The position numbers were made by a program, and so were the translations under genes. A stretch of DNA of 33,254 nucleotides from Acidimicrobiales bacterium (GTDB lineage Bacteria > Actinomycetota > Acidimicrobiia > Acidimicrobiales > SHLQ01). Location of the stretch: NCBI GenBank assembly GCA_020629375.1, contig JAHDDK010000043.1, positions 1 through 33,254 on the forward strand. The letters run 5' to 3'. Positions 1-7,863 of the stretch are shown in pieces. Position 1 is the first letter of the stretch; each line of letters starts with the position of its first letter. The notes under the pieces are model-generated. The model was not told the origin of the DNA, searched no databases, and saw only the letters and a program-made list of their open reading frames with translations.

Positions 1-152
1 GCCGCGGCCAATGGGAAACAGTCGTCGATTGGGAACCCGACGACGATTTCGACCCCACCCTGATCGGTGACCTCGAAGAGGACCATCCCATCCGAGCCGC
101 CTACGAAATCCACCTCGCCCGCCAACGAGCCCACAAACTCACCGCCGCCTGA
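1..152 (+). CDS. C-terminal end of an unidentified protein (partial)
   Basis: An open frame runs from the left edge (codons from base 3) to a TGA at 150-152 and gives the last 49 residues of a protein whose start lies outside the window. The fragment is acidic in its first half (a WEPDDDFDP stretch) and ends in a basic helix (LARQRAHKLTAA). No family is recognisable from so short a piece. It is read in the same direction as the following lipoprotein gene, which has its own promoter-like hexamer, so the two need not be co-transcribed. The call rests on frame openness and actinobacterial codon use only. Confidence 0.5.
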   Translation, partial: RGQWETVVDWEPDDDFDPTLIGDLEEDHPIRAAYEIHLARQRAHKLTAA

Positions 153-184
153 ATGGGCGAGGCAAACCCTGTGGTCCGACCGCA

Positions 185-190
185 TACGGT
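185..190 (+). promoter_or_regulatory. Putative -10 hexamer TACGGT of a leaderless start
   Basis: TACGGT lies 6 bases before ATG 197. It fits the TAnnnT-N6-8-ATG pattern that recurs in this window and favours ATG 197 over the in-frame TTG at 191. No -35 is apparent. Confidence 0.45.
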
Positions 191-196
191 TTGGCA

Positions 197-1474
197 ATGC
201 GTCGATCTCGCCGGGCAGCCGCAGTTGTCCTCTCCACCTTCTTTCTCGCCGCATGTGGAGGTGAGAGCGCCGATCTGGCAGACACGCTCGACGCCACAAC
301 CACCACCGGCGCGGCTGCCGCCGAATCCGAGCCGACCACGACGATCCCCTCCCCGACGACCAGCGACCCGGCAACAACCACCACGACCACGACGACGTCT
401 ACCTCAACCTCAACGATCCCGGACGTTCCGCTCGAACGCATCTCACTCGGCCTCGCCCCCGTGTCCGATCTCTCGGGGCCGGTCGCCGCAGCTGTTCATC
501 CGGGCACCCGAGAGCTGTGGGTGGTCGAACAGCGTGGCCGAATCGTGCGGCTCGGTTCCGATGGTGCCGAGGCCGTCCTCGACATCGCCAACCGGATCTC
601 CACCGGCAACGAACAGGGCCTGCTCGGCATCGCCTTCTCGCCAGACGGCTCGGCGATGTTCACCAACCACACCGACGGCAACGGCGACACGATCATCTCC
701 CGGTTTGCGATCACCGACCGCAGCGTCGACGCCGGTTCCGAGCTCACGATCATGGGGATCGCCCAGCCGCGGGGCAACCACAACGGCGGCCAACTCGCCT
801 TCGGGCCCGACGGCTACCTGTGGATTGGTTTGGGCGACGGTGGGGGAGGAGGCGACCCCTTCGAGACCGGACAGGACACCGGCTCTCTTCTCGGATCGAT
901 CCTGCGGATCGACGTGAGCAACTCGACGGCCGACACGCCCTACACCATCCCGGCCGACAACCCGTTCGTCGACGGTGCCGCCCCCGAAGTGTTCGTGTGG
1001 GGCATCCGGAACGCTTGGCAGTTCTCCTTCGATCCGGCCAACGGCGACCTGTGGGTCGCCGACGTCGGCCAAGACCGGTTCGAAGAAGTCACGGTCGCCC
1101 GAGCCGCCGACGGGCGCGGCAACGGCGCGAACTTCGGATGGAACGAAATGGAAGGCGCCGAGCCATACCGATCCGGAACCGAACCCGCCGACCACGTGCG
1201 CCCGATCGTCACCTACGCGCACACCAACGACCGCTGCTCGATCACCGGTGGCCAGGTCTACCGAGGCGCAGCGATCCCGACCCTTGTCGGCACGTACGTG
1301 TTCGGCGACTTCTGCACCGGCGAGATCTTTGGCATCCGAGCCGACGGATCGACCGGCCTCGTCGAACTCGACATCGGCCGCGTCGGTCAGCTCTCCAACA
1401 TCGTCACCGACGCCTCCGGCGAACTCCTCACCATCAGTCGTGGCGGACAGATCAACCGCATCACGGCCGGGTGA
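197..1474 (+). CDS. PQQ-dependent glucose/sorbosone dehydrogenase-like lipoprotein
   Basis: This is a probable soluble-type (aldose sugar dehydrogenase, YliI/Asd-like) PQQ enzyme that oxidises sugars outside the membrane. From ATG 197 the protein begins with a lipoprotein signal ending in the lipobox LAAC (Cys20), then a Thr-rich linker of about 45 residues, then a six-bladed beta-propeller dehydrogenase domain. Family hallmarks are visible: NEQGLLGIAFSPD, GNHNGGQLAFGPDG, WIGLGDGG, ILRIDV, WGIRNAWQFSFD, NFGWNEMEG and GTYVFGDFCTGEIF. The His of GNHNGG matches the catalytic-base region of the family. An in-frame TTG at 191 would add two residues, but ATG 197 sits correctly behind a -10 hexamer. 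Family membership is clear; substrate and PQQ use are inferred. A HAD gene ends convergently one base downstream. Confidence 0.88.
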   Translation: MRRSRRAAAVVLSTFFLAACGGESADLADTLDATTTTGAAAAESEPTTTIPSPTTSDPATTTTTTTTSTSTSTIPDVPLERISLGLAPVSDLSGPVAAAVHPGTRELWVVEQRGRIVRLGSDGAEAVLDIANRISTGNEQGLLGIAFSPDGSAMFTNHTDGNGDTIISRFAITDRSVDAGSELTIMGIAQPRGNHNGGQLAFGPDGYLWIGLGDGGGGGDPFETGQDTGSLLGSILRIDVSNSTADTPYTIPADNPFVDGAAPEVFVWGIRNAWQFSFDPANGDLWVADVGQDRFEEVTVARAADGRGNGANFGWNEMEGAEPYRSGTEPADHVRPIVTYAHTNDRCSITGGQVYRGAAIPTLVGTYVFGDFCTGEIFGIRADGSTGLVELDIGRVGQLSNIVTDASGELLTISRGGQINRITAG

Positions 1475-1475
1475 A

Positions 1476-2291
1476 TCAGGCCGCCTTCCCTCGACGGCGA
1501 GCGAGCCAGCCGACGCCCGCGATGGCGCCCACACCCGCAGCCACGGCGGCGCCGGTGCGGGCGTGCTCGTTTACGCGATCGCGCAGCGGCACCGTGTTGG
1601 TGAAGGTGCGGATCTCCCAGCCACGCTCATCGGCAACCTTGGCCAGGGCTTTGTCGGGGTTGACCGCAATCGGGTGGCCGACCGCTTCGAGCATGGGCAG
1701 GTCGGTGACCGAGTCGGTGTAGGCGTACGAGGCCGACAGGTCCAGCTCGTGTTCGAGGGCGAGCGCCTCCATGGCGTGCACCTTGTACGGGCCGTACGAA
1801 TAGAACTCCACCTCACCCGTGTATTTTCCGTCGGCGTCGACCTGTGCGATCGTCGATACCGAACCGTCGGCGCCGAGATGTCGGGCGAGCGGCCGGACGA
1901 TCTCTTCGGGAGACGCCGACACCACGAACACCTTGTGGCCGGCAGCTCGATGCGCGTCCATCTCGGCCACCGCATCGGCGAACACGATCGGATCGATCAC
2001 CTCTTCCATCGTCTCGTTGACGAGCTCGGTGATCCGTCGCTGATCCCAGCCGCGGCACAGCTTCAGTGCCGAGTTGCGCATGTCCTCCATGCGGTCGTGA
2101 TCGGCACCCAGATACTTGAAGACGAGCCGGCCCCACAGCGCCCGCACGATCGTGTGCGGACCCAGCAGACCTTCGGACCGAAGGGTGCCGCTGAAGGCGA
2201 ACATCGACGCCGTGGCAATGGTTGTCTTGTCGAGGTCGAAGAACGCGCCGACTCCCGCGTCGGCACCCCGGGGGATCGGGGGCGGCTGCAT
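1476..2291 (-). CDS. HAD-IB family hydrolase (SerB-like phosphatase)
   Basis: This is a haloacid-dehalogenase phosphatase of subfamily IB, the group that includes phosphoserine phosphatase SerB, with 271 residues. Motif I is FFDLDKTT (Asp19 nucleophile, Asp21), motif II is the Ser125 in VFVVSAS, motif III is a Lys near 170, and motif IV is TDSVTDLPM (Asp193/Asp197). Unlike SerB there is no ACT domain, and the C-terminus carries a short hydrophobic Gly/Ala segment (about 246-263) followed by RRRGKAA, suggesting a membrane tail. Actinobacteria commonly keep such a gene beside the ssd/tad locus (Rv3661 next to Rv3660c in M. tuberculosis). The substrate is not known; phosphoserine is only one option. 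It is divergent from the tad operon. Confidence 0.85.
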   Translation of the reverse strand: MQPPPIPRGADAGVGAFFDLDKTTIATASMFAFSGTLRSEGLLGPHTIVRALWGRLVFKYLGADHDRMEDMRNSALKLCRGWDQRRITELVNETMEEVIDPIVFADAVAEMDAHRAAGHKVFVVSASPEEIVRPLARHLGADGSVSTIAQVDADGKYTGEVEFYSYGPYKVHAMEALALEHELDLSASYAYTDSVTDLPMLEAVGHPIAVNPDKALAKVADERGWEIRTFTNTVPLRDRVNEHARTGAAVAAGVGAIAGVGWLARRRGKAA

Positions 2292-2297
2292 GTCTTC

Positions 2298-2303
2298 ACC
2301 CTA
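2298..2303 (-). promoter_or_regulatory. Putative -10 hexamer TAGGGT for the HAD gene
   Basis: Read on the minus strand, TAGGGT lies 6 bases before the ATG at 2291, matching the TAnnnT-N6-ATG leaderless pattern. No good -35 is visible. Confidence 0.45.
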
Positions 2304-2409
2304 GAAGAACCGCGCGAGTTGCCAGTGCCGCCTCACCCGCGCGACTGTCACTCCAACCACTTCCCCCGTGGACCACCGCGCCGCCTCGAGGCGCAGGAAG
2401 TTCTGTCCC

Positions 2410-3099
2410 GTGTTCTGGAGTGTGTATTCCGCCAAAGGCGGATCGGGCGTGTCCGTGTTGGCGTGCGCCCTTGCCCTCGAAGCCGCACAAGACCGGTCGG
2501 TGCTGCTCATCGACTGGTGTGGCGACGCCGCCGACATCTTGTCGGTCCCCGATCTTCCGCCCGAAGGCGTGCGCGACTGGTGCCGGGCCGATCCGTCGGT
2601 CGACGGCGAGGCCGTGGACCAGCTCGCCCGACCCGTCACCGACACGCTTCGGCTGTTGGGCCCCGGCGCCACCGACCCGACCCAACCGGCCGACGCTGGA
2701 CGGATCGCGGCGTTGTCCGACGCTGCCCTGCGCTCGGCGAGCCTCGTGATCGTCGACCTCGGAGCGATCCCACCCGCACAGATCAGCGACCAAGCGGTAG
2801 TGGCCAGCGTGAGCGACCGGGCGACCCTCGTCGTGCGCGCGTGCTACCTCAACCTCCGGCGTGCGACCCGAGTCCCGGTCGAACCAACAGACGTGGTCGA
2901 GATCACTGAACCCGGCCGGTCGCTCAAGACCGTCGACATCGAAGGCGTTCTGAAACGCCCCGTCGATCTCCGCATCGCCGAAGATCCACTCGTTGCCCGA
3001 GCCGTCGACATGGGGCTATCGGTAAGCCGAGCACCATGGGCGATCCGCCGAGCGTGTCGCACCCTCCACCGACTCGATCGAACGGAGGCGTGGCGATGA
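2410..3099 (+). CDS. TadZ/CpaE- or Ssd-like P-loop ATPase of the tad locus
   Basis: This MinD/ParA-fold ATPase probably localises or regulates the Tad pilus machine. The mycobacterial homologue in the same position is annotated Ssd (septum-site determining, Rv3660c). With GTG 2410 as start it has 229 residues. The deviant Walker A KGGSGVS lies at 9-15, followed by VLLIDWCGDA (switch region) and VIVDLGAIP (Walker B-like). GTG 2410 is preferred because AGGAAG lies 9 bases upstream; the frame stays open to GTG 2368, which would add 14 basic residues but has no ribosome site. There is no N-terminal receiver domain, unlike full CpaE. The stop overlaps the tadA start (ATGA), showing translational coupling. 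Role by context and fold only. Confidence 0.72.
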   Translation: MFWSVYSAKGGSGVSVLACALALEAAQDRSVLLIDWCGDAADILSVPDLPPEGVRDWCRADPSVDGEAVDQLARPVTDTLRLLGPGATDPTQPADAGRIAALSDAALRSASLVIVDLGAIPPAQISDQAVVASVSDRATLVVRACYLNLRRATRVPVEPTDVVEITEPGRSLKTVDIEGVLKRPVDLRIAEDPLVARAVDMGLSVSRAPWAIRRACRTLHRLDRTEAWR

Positions 3100-4151
3100 G
3101 CGTCGACCCTCGCCTCGTCGACCGGGTGCACGACCAACTCTGGCGAGCCGACGACGTCCCCACCGATCGCGACGGCTTCCCGGCCCGCGCCCGAAGCCTC
3201 ATCCGTCAGCTCGAACCGCTCGCGTCGGATCACACGATCGCCGTTGCGGTCGATGCGTTGGATGCCCGCATGCACGGCCTCGGCCCGGTCCAACCTCTCG
3301 CCGATGATCCCGACGTCACCGAGATCATGATCAACGCCGATGGCCGTGTCTGGGTCGAACGTGCGGGCCAACTCTCGTGCACCGACGAACGCCTCGACCC
3401 TTCGGATCGTGAGCATCTCGCCCGCCGGCTCGCCGCCACGGCCGGCCGCCGCATCGATGCCCGCACGCCCATGGTCGACGTCCGGCTCGCCGACGGCTCG
3501 CGCCTCCATGCGATCCTGCCGCCACTGTCGATCGACGGTCCATGTCTCACCATCCGACGCTTCGCCGCGTCCGCGATGGCGCTCGGCGACATCGCGTCGA
3601 GCGACGACCGCGACCGCCTGGTCGAGGCCGTCCACAACGAGCAGTCGATCCTGGTGGCTGGCGGAACGTCGTCGGGCAAGACCACGTTGCTCAACGCCCT
3701 CGCTGCCCACCTACCGCCCGACGCTCGTGTCATCACGATCGAAGACGCCGCCGAACTCCGGCTGCCCGGCGACCACGTGATCCGCCTCGAAACCCGCTCG
3801 GCGACGACGGCCCTCGACGGCATCGGCATTCGCCAGCTCGTCCGCGAGGCCCTCCGGATGCGACCCGACCGAATCATCTGCGGGGAGGTCCGCGGCCCCG
3901 AAGCACTCGATCTCGTCCAAGCGATGAACACCGGCCACCGCGGCTCGATGTCGACGATCCACGCCAACTCGTCGGCCGGGGCGCTGCGGCGGCTCGAAAC
4001 GCTCATGTTGATCGCCGACGCCGACCTTCCATTGCCCGCCGTTCGTGAGCAGATCCGGAGTTGTATCGACCTGGTCGTGCACGTGAGCCGAGCGGCCGAT
4101 GGTGCCCGGGGCATCCGAGAGATCACGACCATCGAGGAGCTCGAATGGTGA
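3096..4151 (+). CDS. tadA: Tad pilus assembly ATPase TadA (CpaF)
   Basis: This is the secretion ATPase of the type II/IV superfamily that powers Flp pilus assembly (351 residues). It shows an N-terminal domain with the DPDVTEIMIN motif, Walker A GGTSSGKTT (189-197), the Asp box VITIEDAAEL, Walker B IICGEVRG (about 260-267) and the His box GHRGSMSTIHANS (280-292). The order and spacing are those of CpaF/TadA. ATG 3096 overlaps the upstream stop by 4 bases and has GGAG 8 bases before it. An upstream in-frame extension to 3036 would run inside the previous gene and is rejected. The cytoplasmic hexamer is expected to act on the inner-membrane TadBC protein encoded next. Confidence 0.95.
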   Translation: MSVDPRLVDRVHDQLWRADDVPTDRDGFPARARSLIRQLEPLASDHTIAVAVDALDARMHGLGPVQPLADDPDVTEIMINADGRVWVERAGQLSCTDERLDPSDREHLARRLAATAGRRIDARTPMVDVRLADGSRLHAILPPLSIDGPCLTIRRFAASAMALGDIASSDDRDRLVEAVHNEQSILVAGGTSSGKTTLLNALAAHLPPDARVITIEDAAELRLPGDHVIRLETRSATTALDGIGIRQLVREALRMRPDRIICGEVRGPEALDLVQAMNTGHRGSMSTIHANSSAGALRRLETLMLIADADLPLPAVREQIRSCIDLVVHVSRAADGARGIREITTIEELEW

Positions 4152-5338
4152 GCGTCACGCTGCCCGACGCGCGGCTCGACCTCGACGAGCTCGGGCTCGC
4201 CACGGTCGTGTCGCCGACCGTCTTCATCGGCGCTTCGCTGGCGGTCACGACGCTTGTGGGCCTTGCGTTCGCCGGGCCTGTTGGCGCACTGGCGGTGGTC
4301 GCCACGCCGGTTGGTCTGGCGATCGTGCATCGGGTCGCCGCGAGTCGACGCACGCGCTGGGCGCGGGTCGCAGTGATCGACCTCTGTCGTCAGCTCGGCC
4401 GCGAGATCGCCAGCGGCACGCCGCCTGCCGCCGCTCTTCCTCGCCTTGTCGCCGACGACCCGGTCCTCGCCGCTCGGCTGTCGCCTTCGGTCCGTGCAGT
4501 CGCCGCGCAGATCCAGTCCGGTCACGACGCGCTGCGGTCCCTCGACGGGTGGATGGCGTCGGCATCGGACCTGCACGAACGTCGTGTCGCCCTCGCCCTA
4601 CGACTCGCCATCGACAGTGGGGCGGACATCACCGCTGGGCTCGACCGAGTCGCCGACGACATCCGTCTCGAACACGAACTCGACGATCGCCGAGACGCCC
4701 TCACGGCACAGTCCCGCATGCAAGCCTGGATGCTCGTCTCGCTGCCTCTCGTGTTCGGGGCGCTCACCACGATGCTGAGGGGCTCGGCGCTCCCGAGTGA
4801 CCCGCTCTCGATCATCGCCCTCACGGTCGGCGTGGGGCTCGACCTCATCGGACTCTGGTGGCTCAACCGGCTGTCCCGGGCCGTCGAACGGCACGCCGAC
4901 GCGGAGGTGGCAAGCCTTCCCGACGTCGTCATGGTCCTTCGCCTTGCCGAGCAGACCGGGGCGACCGTGCGGGCGTCGATCGCGTGTGCCGCCACGCACG
5001 CACGAGGCGCCGCGGCCGATGCGCTCGAACTCGTGAGTCGACGCGTCGCCGCCGGGGCCGACCTCCGCGACGCCGTGTTCGTCCTCGAGGACTCGACCGT
5101 TGCCGCCCGTCTTGGCGACCTGCTCGTGCGATCCGAACGGCACGGCGATCGATTCGACCTGCATCTCGAATGGCTCATTCGCGACCTTCGCCGCGAACGA
5201 GCAGCGGCGATGGAACTCGCCGCGCAACGAGCCTCGATCACCGCCCTGGCTCCGCTCGTCCTGTGTGTGCTGCCCGCCTTCGTCCTGATCTCGTTCGTCC
5301 CGCTTGTGCTGTCGGCTCTAGGCGACCTCTCGCTCTGA
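4145..5338 (+). CDS. Fused TadB-TadC inner-membrane platform protein
   Basis: One 397-residue protein holds what is normally split between TadB and TadC. The order is: two N-terminal membrane helices (about 20-60), a first T2SSF-type cytoplasmic domain (about 70-195, with LCRQLGREIASGTPPAAAL and RLAIDSGADITAGLDRVA), two central helices (about 196-245), a second T2SSF-type domain (about 255-365, with PDVVMVLRLAEQTGATVRAS and LVRSERHGDRFDLHLEWL), and a C-terminal hydrophobic segment. Each domain resembles half of the GspF/TadB family. ATG 4145 overlaps the tadA stop by 7 bases and has GAGGAG upstream. No stop, frameshift or internal ribosome site was noticed between the halves. A missing separate tadC downstream supports a true fusion. 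Established family role: the platform that couples TadA to the growing pilus. Confidence 0.85.
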   Translation: MVSVTLPDARLDLDELGLATVVSPTVFIGASLAVTTLVGLAFAGPVGALAVVATPVGLAIVHRVAASRRTRWARVAVIDLCRQLGREIASGTPPAAALPRLVADDPVLAARLSPSVRAVAAQIQSGHDALRSLDGWMASASDLHERRVALALRLAIDSGADITAGLDRVADDIRLEHELDDRRDALTAQSRMQAWMLVSLPLVFGALTTMLRGSALPSDPLSIIALTVGVGLDLIGLWWLNRLSRAVERHADAEVASLPDVVMVLRLAEQTGATVRASIACAATHARGAAADALELVSRRVAAGADLRDAVFVLEDSTVAARLGDLLVRSERHGDRFDLHLEWLIRDLRRERAAAMELAAQRASITALAPLVLCVLPAFVLISFVPLVLSALGDLSL

Positions 5339-5408
5339 GCCACGCCCGATGGGGCCTCTCGATGGCTGTGCGCCGTCCGCAACTACAACACGACAGGAAA
5401 CACCTGCC

Positions 5409-5615
5409 ATGACCATCATCAACCGCATCCAACTCGCCATTCTCCGGCTCGTTTACGCCGACACCCGCGACCGCGGCCAATCGACGGCCGAATACGCCCT
5501 GCTCCTGCTCGGCGTCGCCACGATTGCGTTGCTCGTTGTCACCTGGGCAACAGGCACCGGCAAGATCGGCGAGCTGTTCGACGCCGTGATCGACTCGATC
5601 ATCGGCCGAGTCTGA
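5409..5615 (+). CDS. Flp-type pilin (DUF4244-like)
   Basis: A 68-residue pilin precursor. Its 23-residue leader ends in DRG, and the mature part starts QSTAEYALLLLGVATIALLV, with the conserved Glu at +5 (Glu28) and Tyr at +6 followed by the hydrophobic pilin helix. This matches the class III prepilin cleavage pattern and the actinobacterial DUF4244 consensus (G-x-STAEYA). AGGAAA lies about 9 bases before ATG 5409. The gene follows tadBC by 70 bases and its stop overlaps the next start by one base. A prepilin peptidase is needed but is not encoded in the window. Confidence 0.9.
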   Translation: MTIINRIQLAILRLVYADTRDRGQSTAEYALLLLGVATIALLVVTWATGTGKIGELFDAVIDSIIGRV

Positions 5616-6001
5616 TGCTGCGGACACCCCGGTCGTCGACCGGCGACCGGGGCCAGTCCACCGTCGAGTTCGCGCTGATCCTCCCGCTGCTGATCATCGG
5701 CGTACTCCTGATCGTGCAGGCGGGTCACCTCGTGCTTGTCGAGATTCGCGTCGAACACGCCGCTCGTGAGGGTGCACGGGCCGCTGCAGCCGAACCGGCC
5801 TCGGCCCTCACGTTGGCCACCGACGCGGTTGCCCGGGTCGACCCAACCGCGAGCGTCGCCGTGGACGTCGGTGCCCGGTGGGTCACCGTCGACGTCCGGC
5901 GCGAGGTCGCCGTGATCCCCGGGCTGAATATCGGAGCACGAACCGCAACGGCCGACGTGACGATGCGCCGCGAGGACGTCGGAACCCGCGTCGGAGGCTG
6001 A
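5615..6001 (+). CDS. tadE: TadE-like pseudopilin
   Basis: This 128-residue protein has a short basic N-terminus, then GDRGQSTVEFALILPLLIIG, the typical TadE segment with a prepilin-like site after Gly and Glu at +5, and a single membrane helix. A beta-rich extracytoplasmic region follows. TadE proteins are minor pilins of the Flp system. The ATG shares its A with the TGA of the Flp gene, so the two are translationally coupled. No second TadE/TadF gene or Rv3654c-like protein follows, so this locus is minimal. Confidence 0.88.
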   Translation: MLRTPRSSTGDRGQSTVEFALILPLLIIGVLLIVQAGHLVLVEIRVEHAAREGARAAAAEPASALTLATDAVARVDPTASVAVDVGARWVTVDVRREVAVIPGLNIGARTATADVTMRREDVGTRVGG

Positions 6002-6060
6002 CGGGCGTAATGGGCCATTCGGGCCTCCAGTTCTGACCCGTTTCCACCGATTCGGATGCG

Positions 6061-7791
6061 ATGACCGAGGGGCCCACCCGCGGCGCTGAAGACGCGAGTA
6101 CGAACTGGAAACGGCGGCCGATCCTGGCCTGGACCGTGCGCGCCCTCATCTTCGTGTTGCCGATCGTGTTGGCGTGGCTCGCGGTGCGGTACACGAGCGA
6201 GTGGTATTTCCGCCCCGAAGGCTGGGTCGGTACCGCCGCATGGATCGGCCAAGCCGTCGTCATCGCCACGGTCGTCGCACATGCCGCGTCCGTCGCCGCC
6301 AAGAAGTTGCTGCCGTTGACGACGCTGCTCAACATGACCCTCAGCTTCCCGGATCACGCGCCATCACGATTCGGTCTGGCCCTCCGGTCGGGCACGCTCC
6401 GCAAGCTGCGAGACGAAGAAGTCCACCTCGTCGGCGACCATCAAGAGGCGGCCGAGCAGGCGATCGAACTGGTGAGCCAACTCGGCCGACACGAACGTCT
6501 CACCCGTGGTCACACCGAACGGGTGCGCGCCCATGCCGAAACGATCGGCATCGAAATGGGCTTGAGCGACGAAGACCTCAACAAACTCCGATGGGGTGTC
6601 CTGCTCCACGACATCGGCAAGCTCGTCGTCCCCGCGGAGATCCTGAACAAGGACGGCCGCCCAACCGACGACGAGTGGGAGATCCTGAAGCAACATCCCG
6701 CCGCCGGCGGCCGGATTCTCGAGCCCCTCGAACCGTGGCTCGGCCCATGGGTCCTCGCCGCATCCGAGCATCACGAACGCTGGGACGGCACGGGATACCC
6801 GCGCGGACTGTCCGGCACCGACATTTCCCTTGCCGGTCGCATCTGCGCGGTCGCCGACGCCTACGACGTGATCACCTCGAAGCGCAGCTACAAGGAGCCG
6901 AGCAGCGCTGCCGATGCCCGCGAAGAACTGGTCCGGTGCTCCGGTACTCAGTTCGATCCTGTGGTCGTCCGGGCGATGCTGCGGGTTGGCCTCCAAGAAG
7001 AACGCCGATCGGTCGGCATCTTCGGCTGGGTGTTCGAACTCCCCGCCATCTTGCGTGTGGCCTCGACGGCGACCTCTGCCGCCCCGGCCGGTGCCGCTGG
7101 AGCGGCAGCAGGTGCGGCGGCCGTCTCGGTGGCCACGGTGGCGGGCGGGCTGGCCGAGCCGACCCCCGAAGTCCTCGCCTTCGAAGATCCGCCCGTCCTG
7201 ACCATCCCCGAAGCGAACACGCTTCCGGACCCGACGACGACCACGATCGACCTCCTGTTCGACGAGCTCGAGGAGTCGACGACGAGCTCGTCGCCAGCCC
7301 CGAGCTCGACCACTGGATCGACCGACGCGCCGACGACGACCACCACAACCACCACGTCCACCACCACCGTGCCCCCCACCACGACGACTCGCGCCCCAAC
7401 CACCACCGAACGGCCCACCACCACGGCTGCACCCACCACCACCGCTGCACCCACCACGGCGCCGACCACCGCCCCGTCGACGGTGCCCCCGACGACCGAG
7501 CCGCCAGGTCCGACGGTGCGCGCCGACAACGTGTTCGTCGAGTCCGGCAAAGACGTGAAGATCAGCGTGCTCGGAAACGACCTGCCCGGCGCCGCGGCGA
7601 TCGACGCCGACTCGATTCGGATTGTCGGAGCTCCCGCCAACGCCGTCGAGTATCGGATCCACAACGACCACCTCCACTACGAATCCGACGACGACTTCTT
7701 CGGAACCGACACGATCGTCTACGAGGTCTGCGACACCGACGGTCGTTGCGCCACGGCGACGGTCACGATTCAGGTGTGGAGCGACGACTGA
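6061..7791 (+). CDS. Membrane HD-GYP phosphohydrolase with extracytoplasmic Ig-like tail
   Basis: A 576-residue protein with an unusual architecture. It has two N-terminal membrane helices (about 21-43 and 56-80) and a cytoplasmic HD-GYP domain (about 145-310) with His151, His183-Asp184 (HDIGK), His212, HHE (237-239), DGTGYP (242-247) and VADAYDVITSKRSYKEP. A Gly/Ala-rich hydrophobic segment (about 340-364) is probably a third helix. A Thr/Pro-rich spacer of about 130 residues and a C-terminal domain of about 85 residues follow, the latter carrying DNVFVESGKDVKISVLGNDL and FFGTDTIVYEVCDTDG (bacterial Ig/cadherin-like, Big_9 type). HD-GYP proteins usually hydrolyse cyclic-di-GMP; all visible metal ligands are present. 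The gene follows the pilus operon by 59 bases, so control of surface attachment is a reasonable inference. Confidence 0.85.
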   Translation: MTEGPTRGAEDASTNWKRRPILAWTVRALIFVLPIVLAWLAVRYTSEWYFRPEGWVGTAAWIGQAVVIATVVAHAASVAAKKLLPLTTLLNMTLSFPDHAPSRFGLALRSGTLRKLRDEEVHLVGDHQEAAEQAIELVSQLGRHERLTRGHTERVRAHAETIGIEMGLSDEDLNKLRWGVLLHDIGKLVVPAEILNKDGRPTDDEWEILKQHPAAGGRILEPLEPWLGPWVLAASEHHERWDGTGYPRGLSGTDISLAGRICAVADAYDVITSKRSYKEPSSAADAREELVRCSGTQFDPVVVRAMLRVGLQEERRSVGIFGWVFELPAILRVASTATSAAPAGAAGAAAGAAAVSVATVAGGLAEPTPEVLAFEDPPVLTIPEANTLPDPTTTTIDLLFDELEESTTSSSPAPSSTTGSTDAPTTTTTTTTSTTTVPPTTTTRAPTTTERPTTTAAPTTTAAPTTAPTTAPSTVPPTTEPPGPTVRADNVFVESGKDVKISVLGNDLPGAAAIDADSIRIVGAPANAVEYRIHNDHLHYESDDDFFGTDTIVYEVCDTDGRCATATVTIQVWSDD

Positions 7792-7863
7792 CCCGGTCGT
7801 CGACCTGCGAGAATCACGAACGGCGGGTCTACACCCACGACGTCCCCTGCCGATAGGTCTCTC

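Noticed and set aside
2368..2409. An N-terminal extension of the TadZ-like protein from GTG 2368
   Set aside because: There is no ribosome site before 2368, whereas AGGAAG is well placed for GTG 2410. The extension is short and basic, so a small chance remains.
975..2909. A 644-codon plus-strand frame spanning the sugar dehydrogenase and the HAD gene
   Set aside because: It crosses two well-supported genes in wrong frames and its product is rich in Arg/Pro/Ser without motifs.
6002..6060. A GGGCC...GGCC inverted repeat after tadE as a terminator
   Set aside because: The stem is only 4-5 bp and no T-run follows.
6364..7677. Minus-strand frames opposite the HD-GYP gene, rich in Gly/Arg or Val
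   Set aside because: The low-complexity runs are the antisense of the Thr-rich linker.
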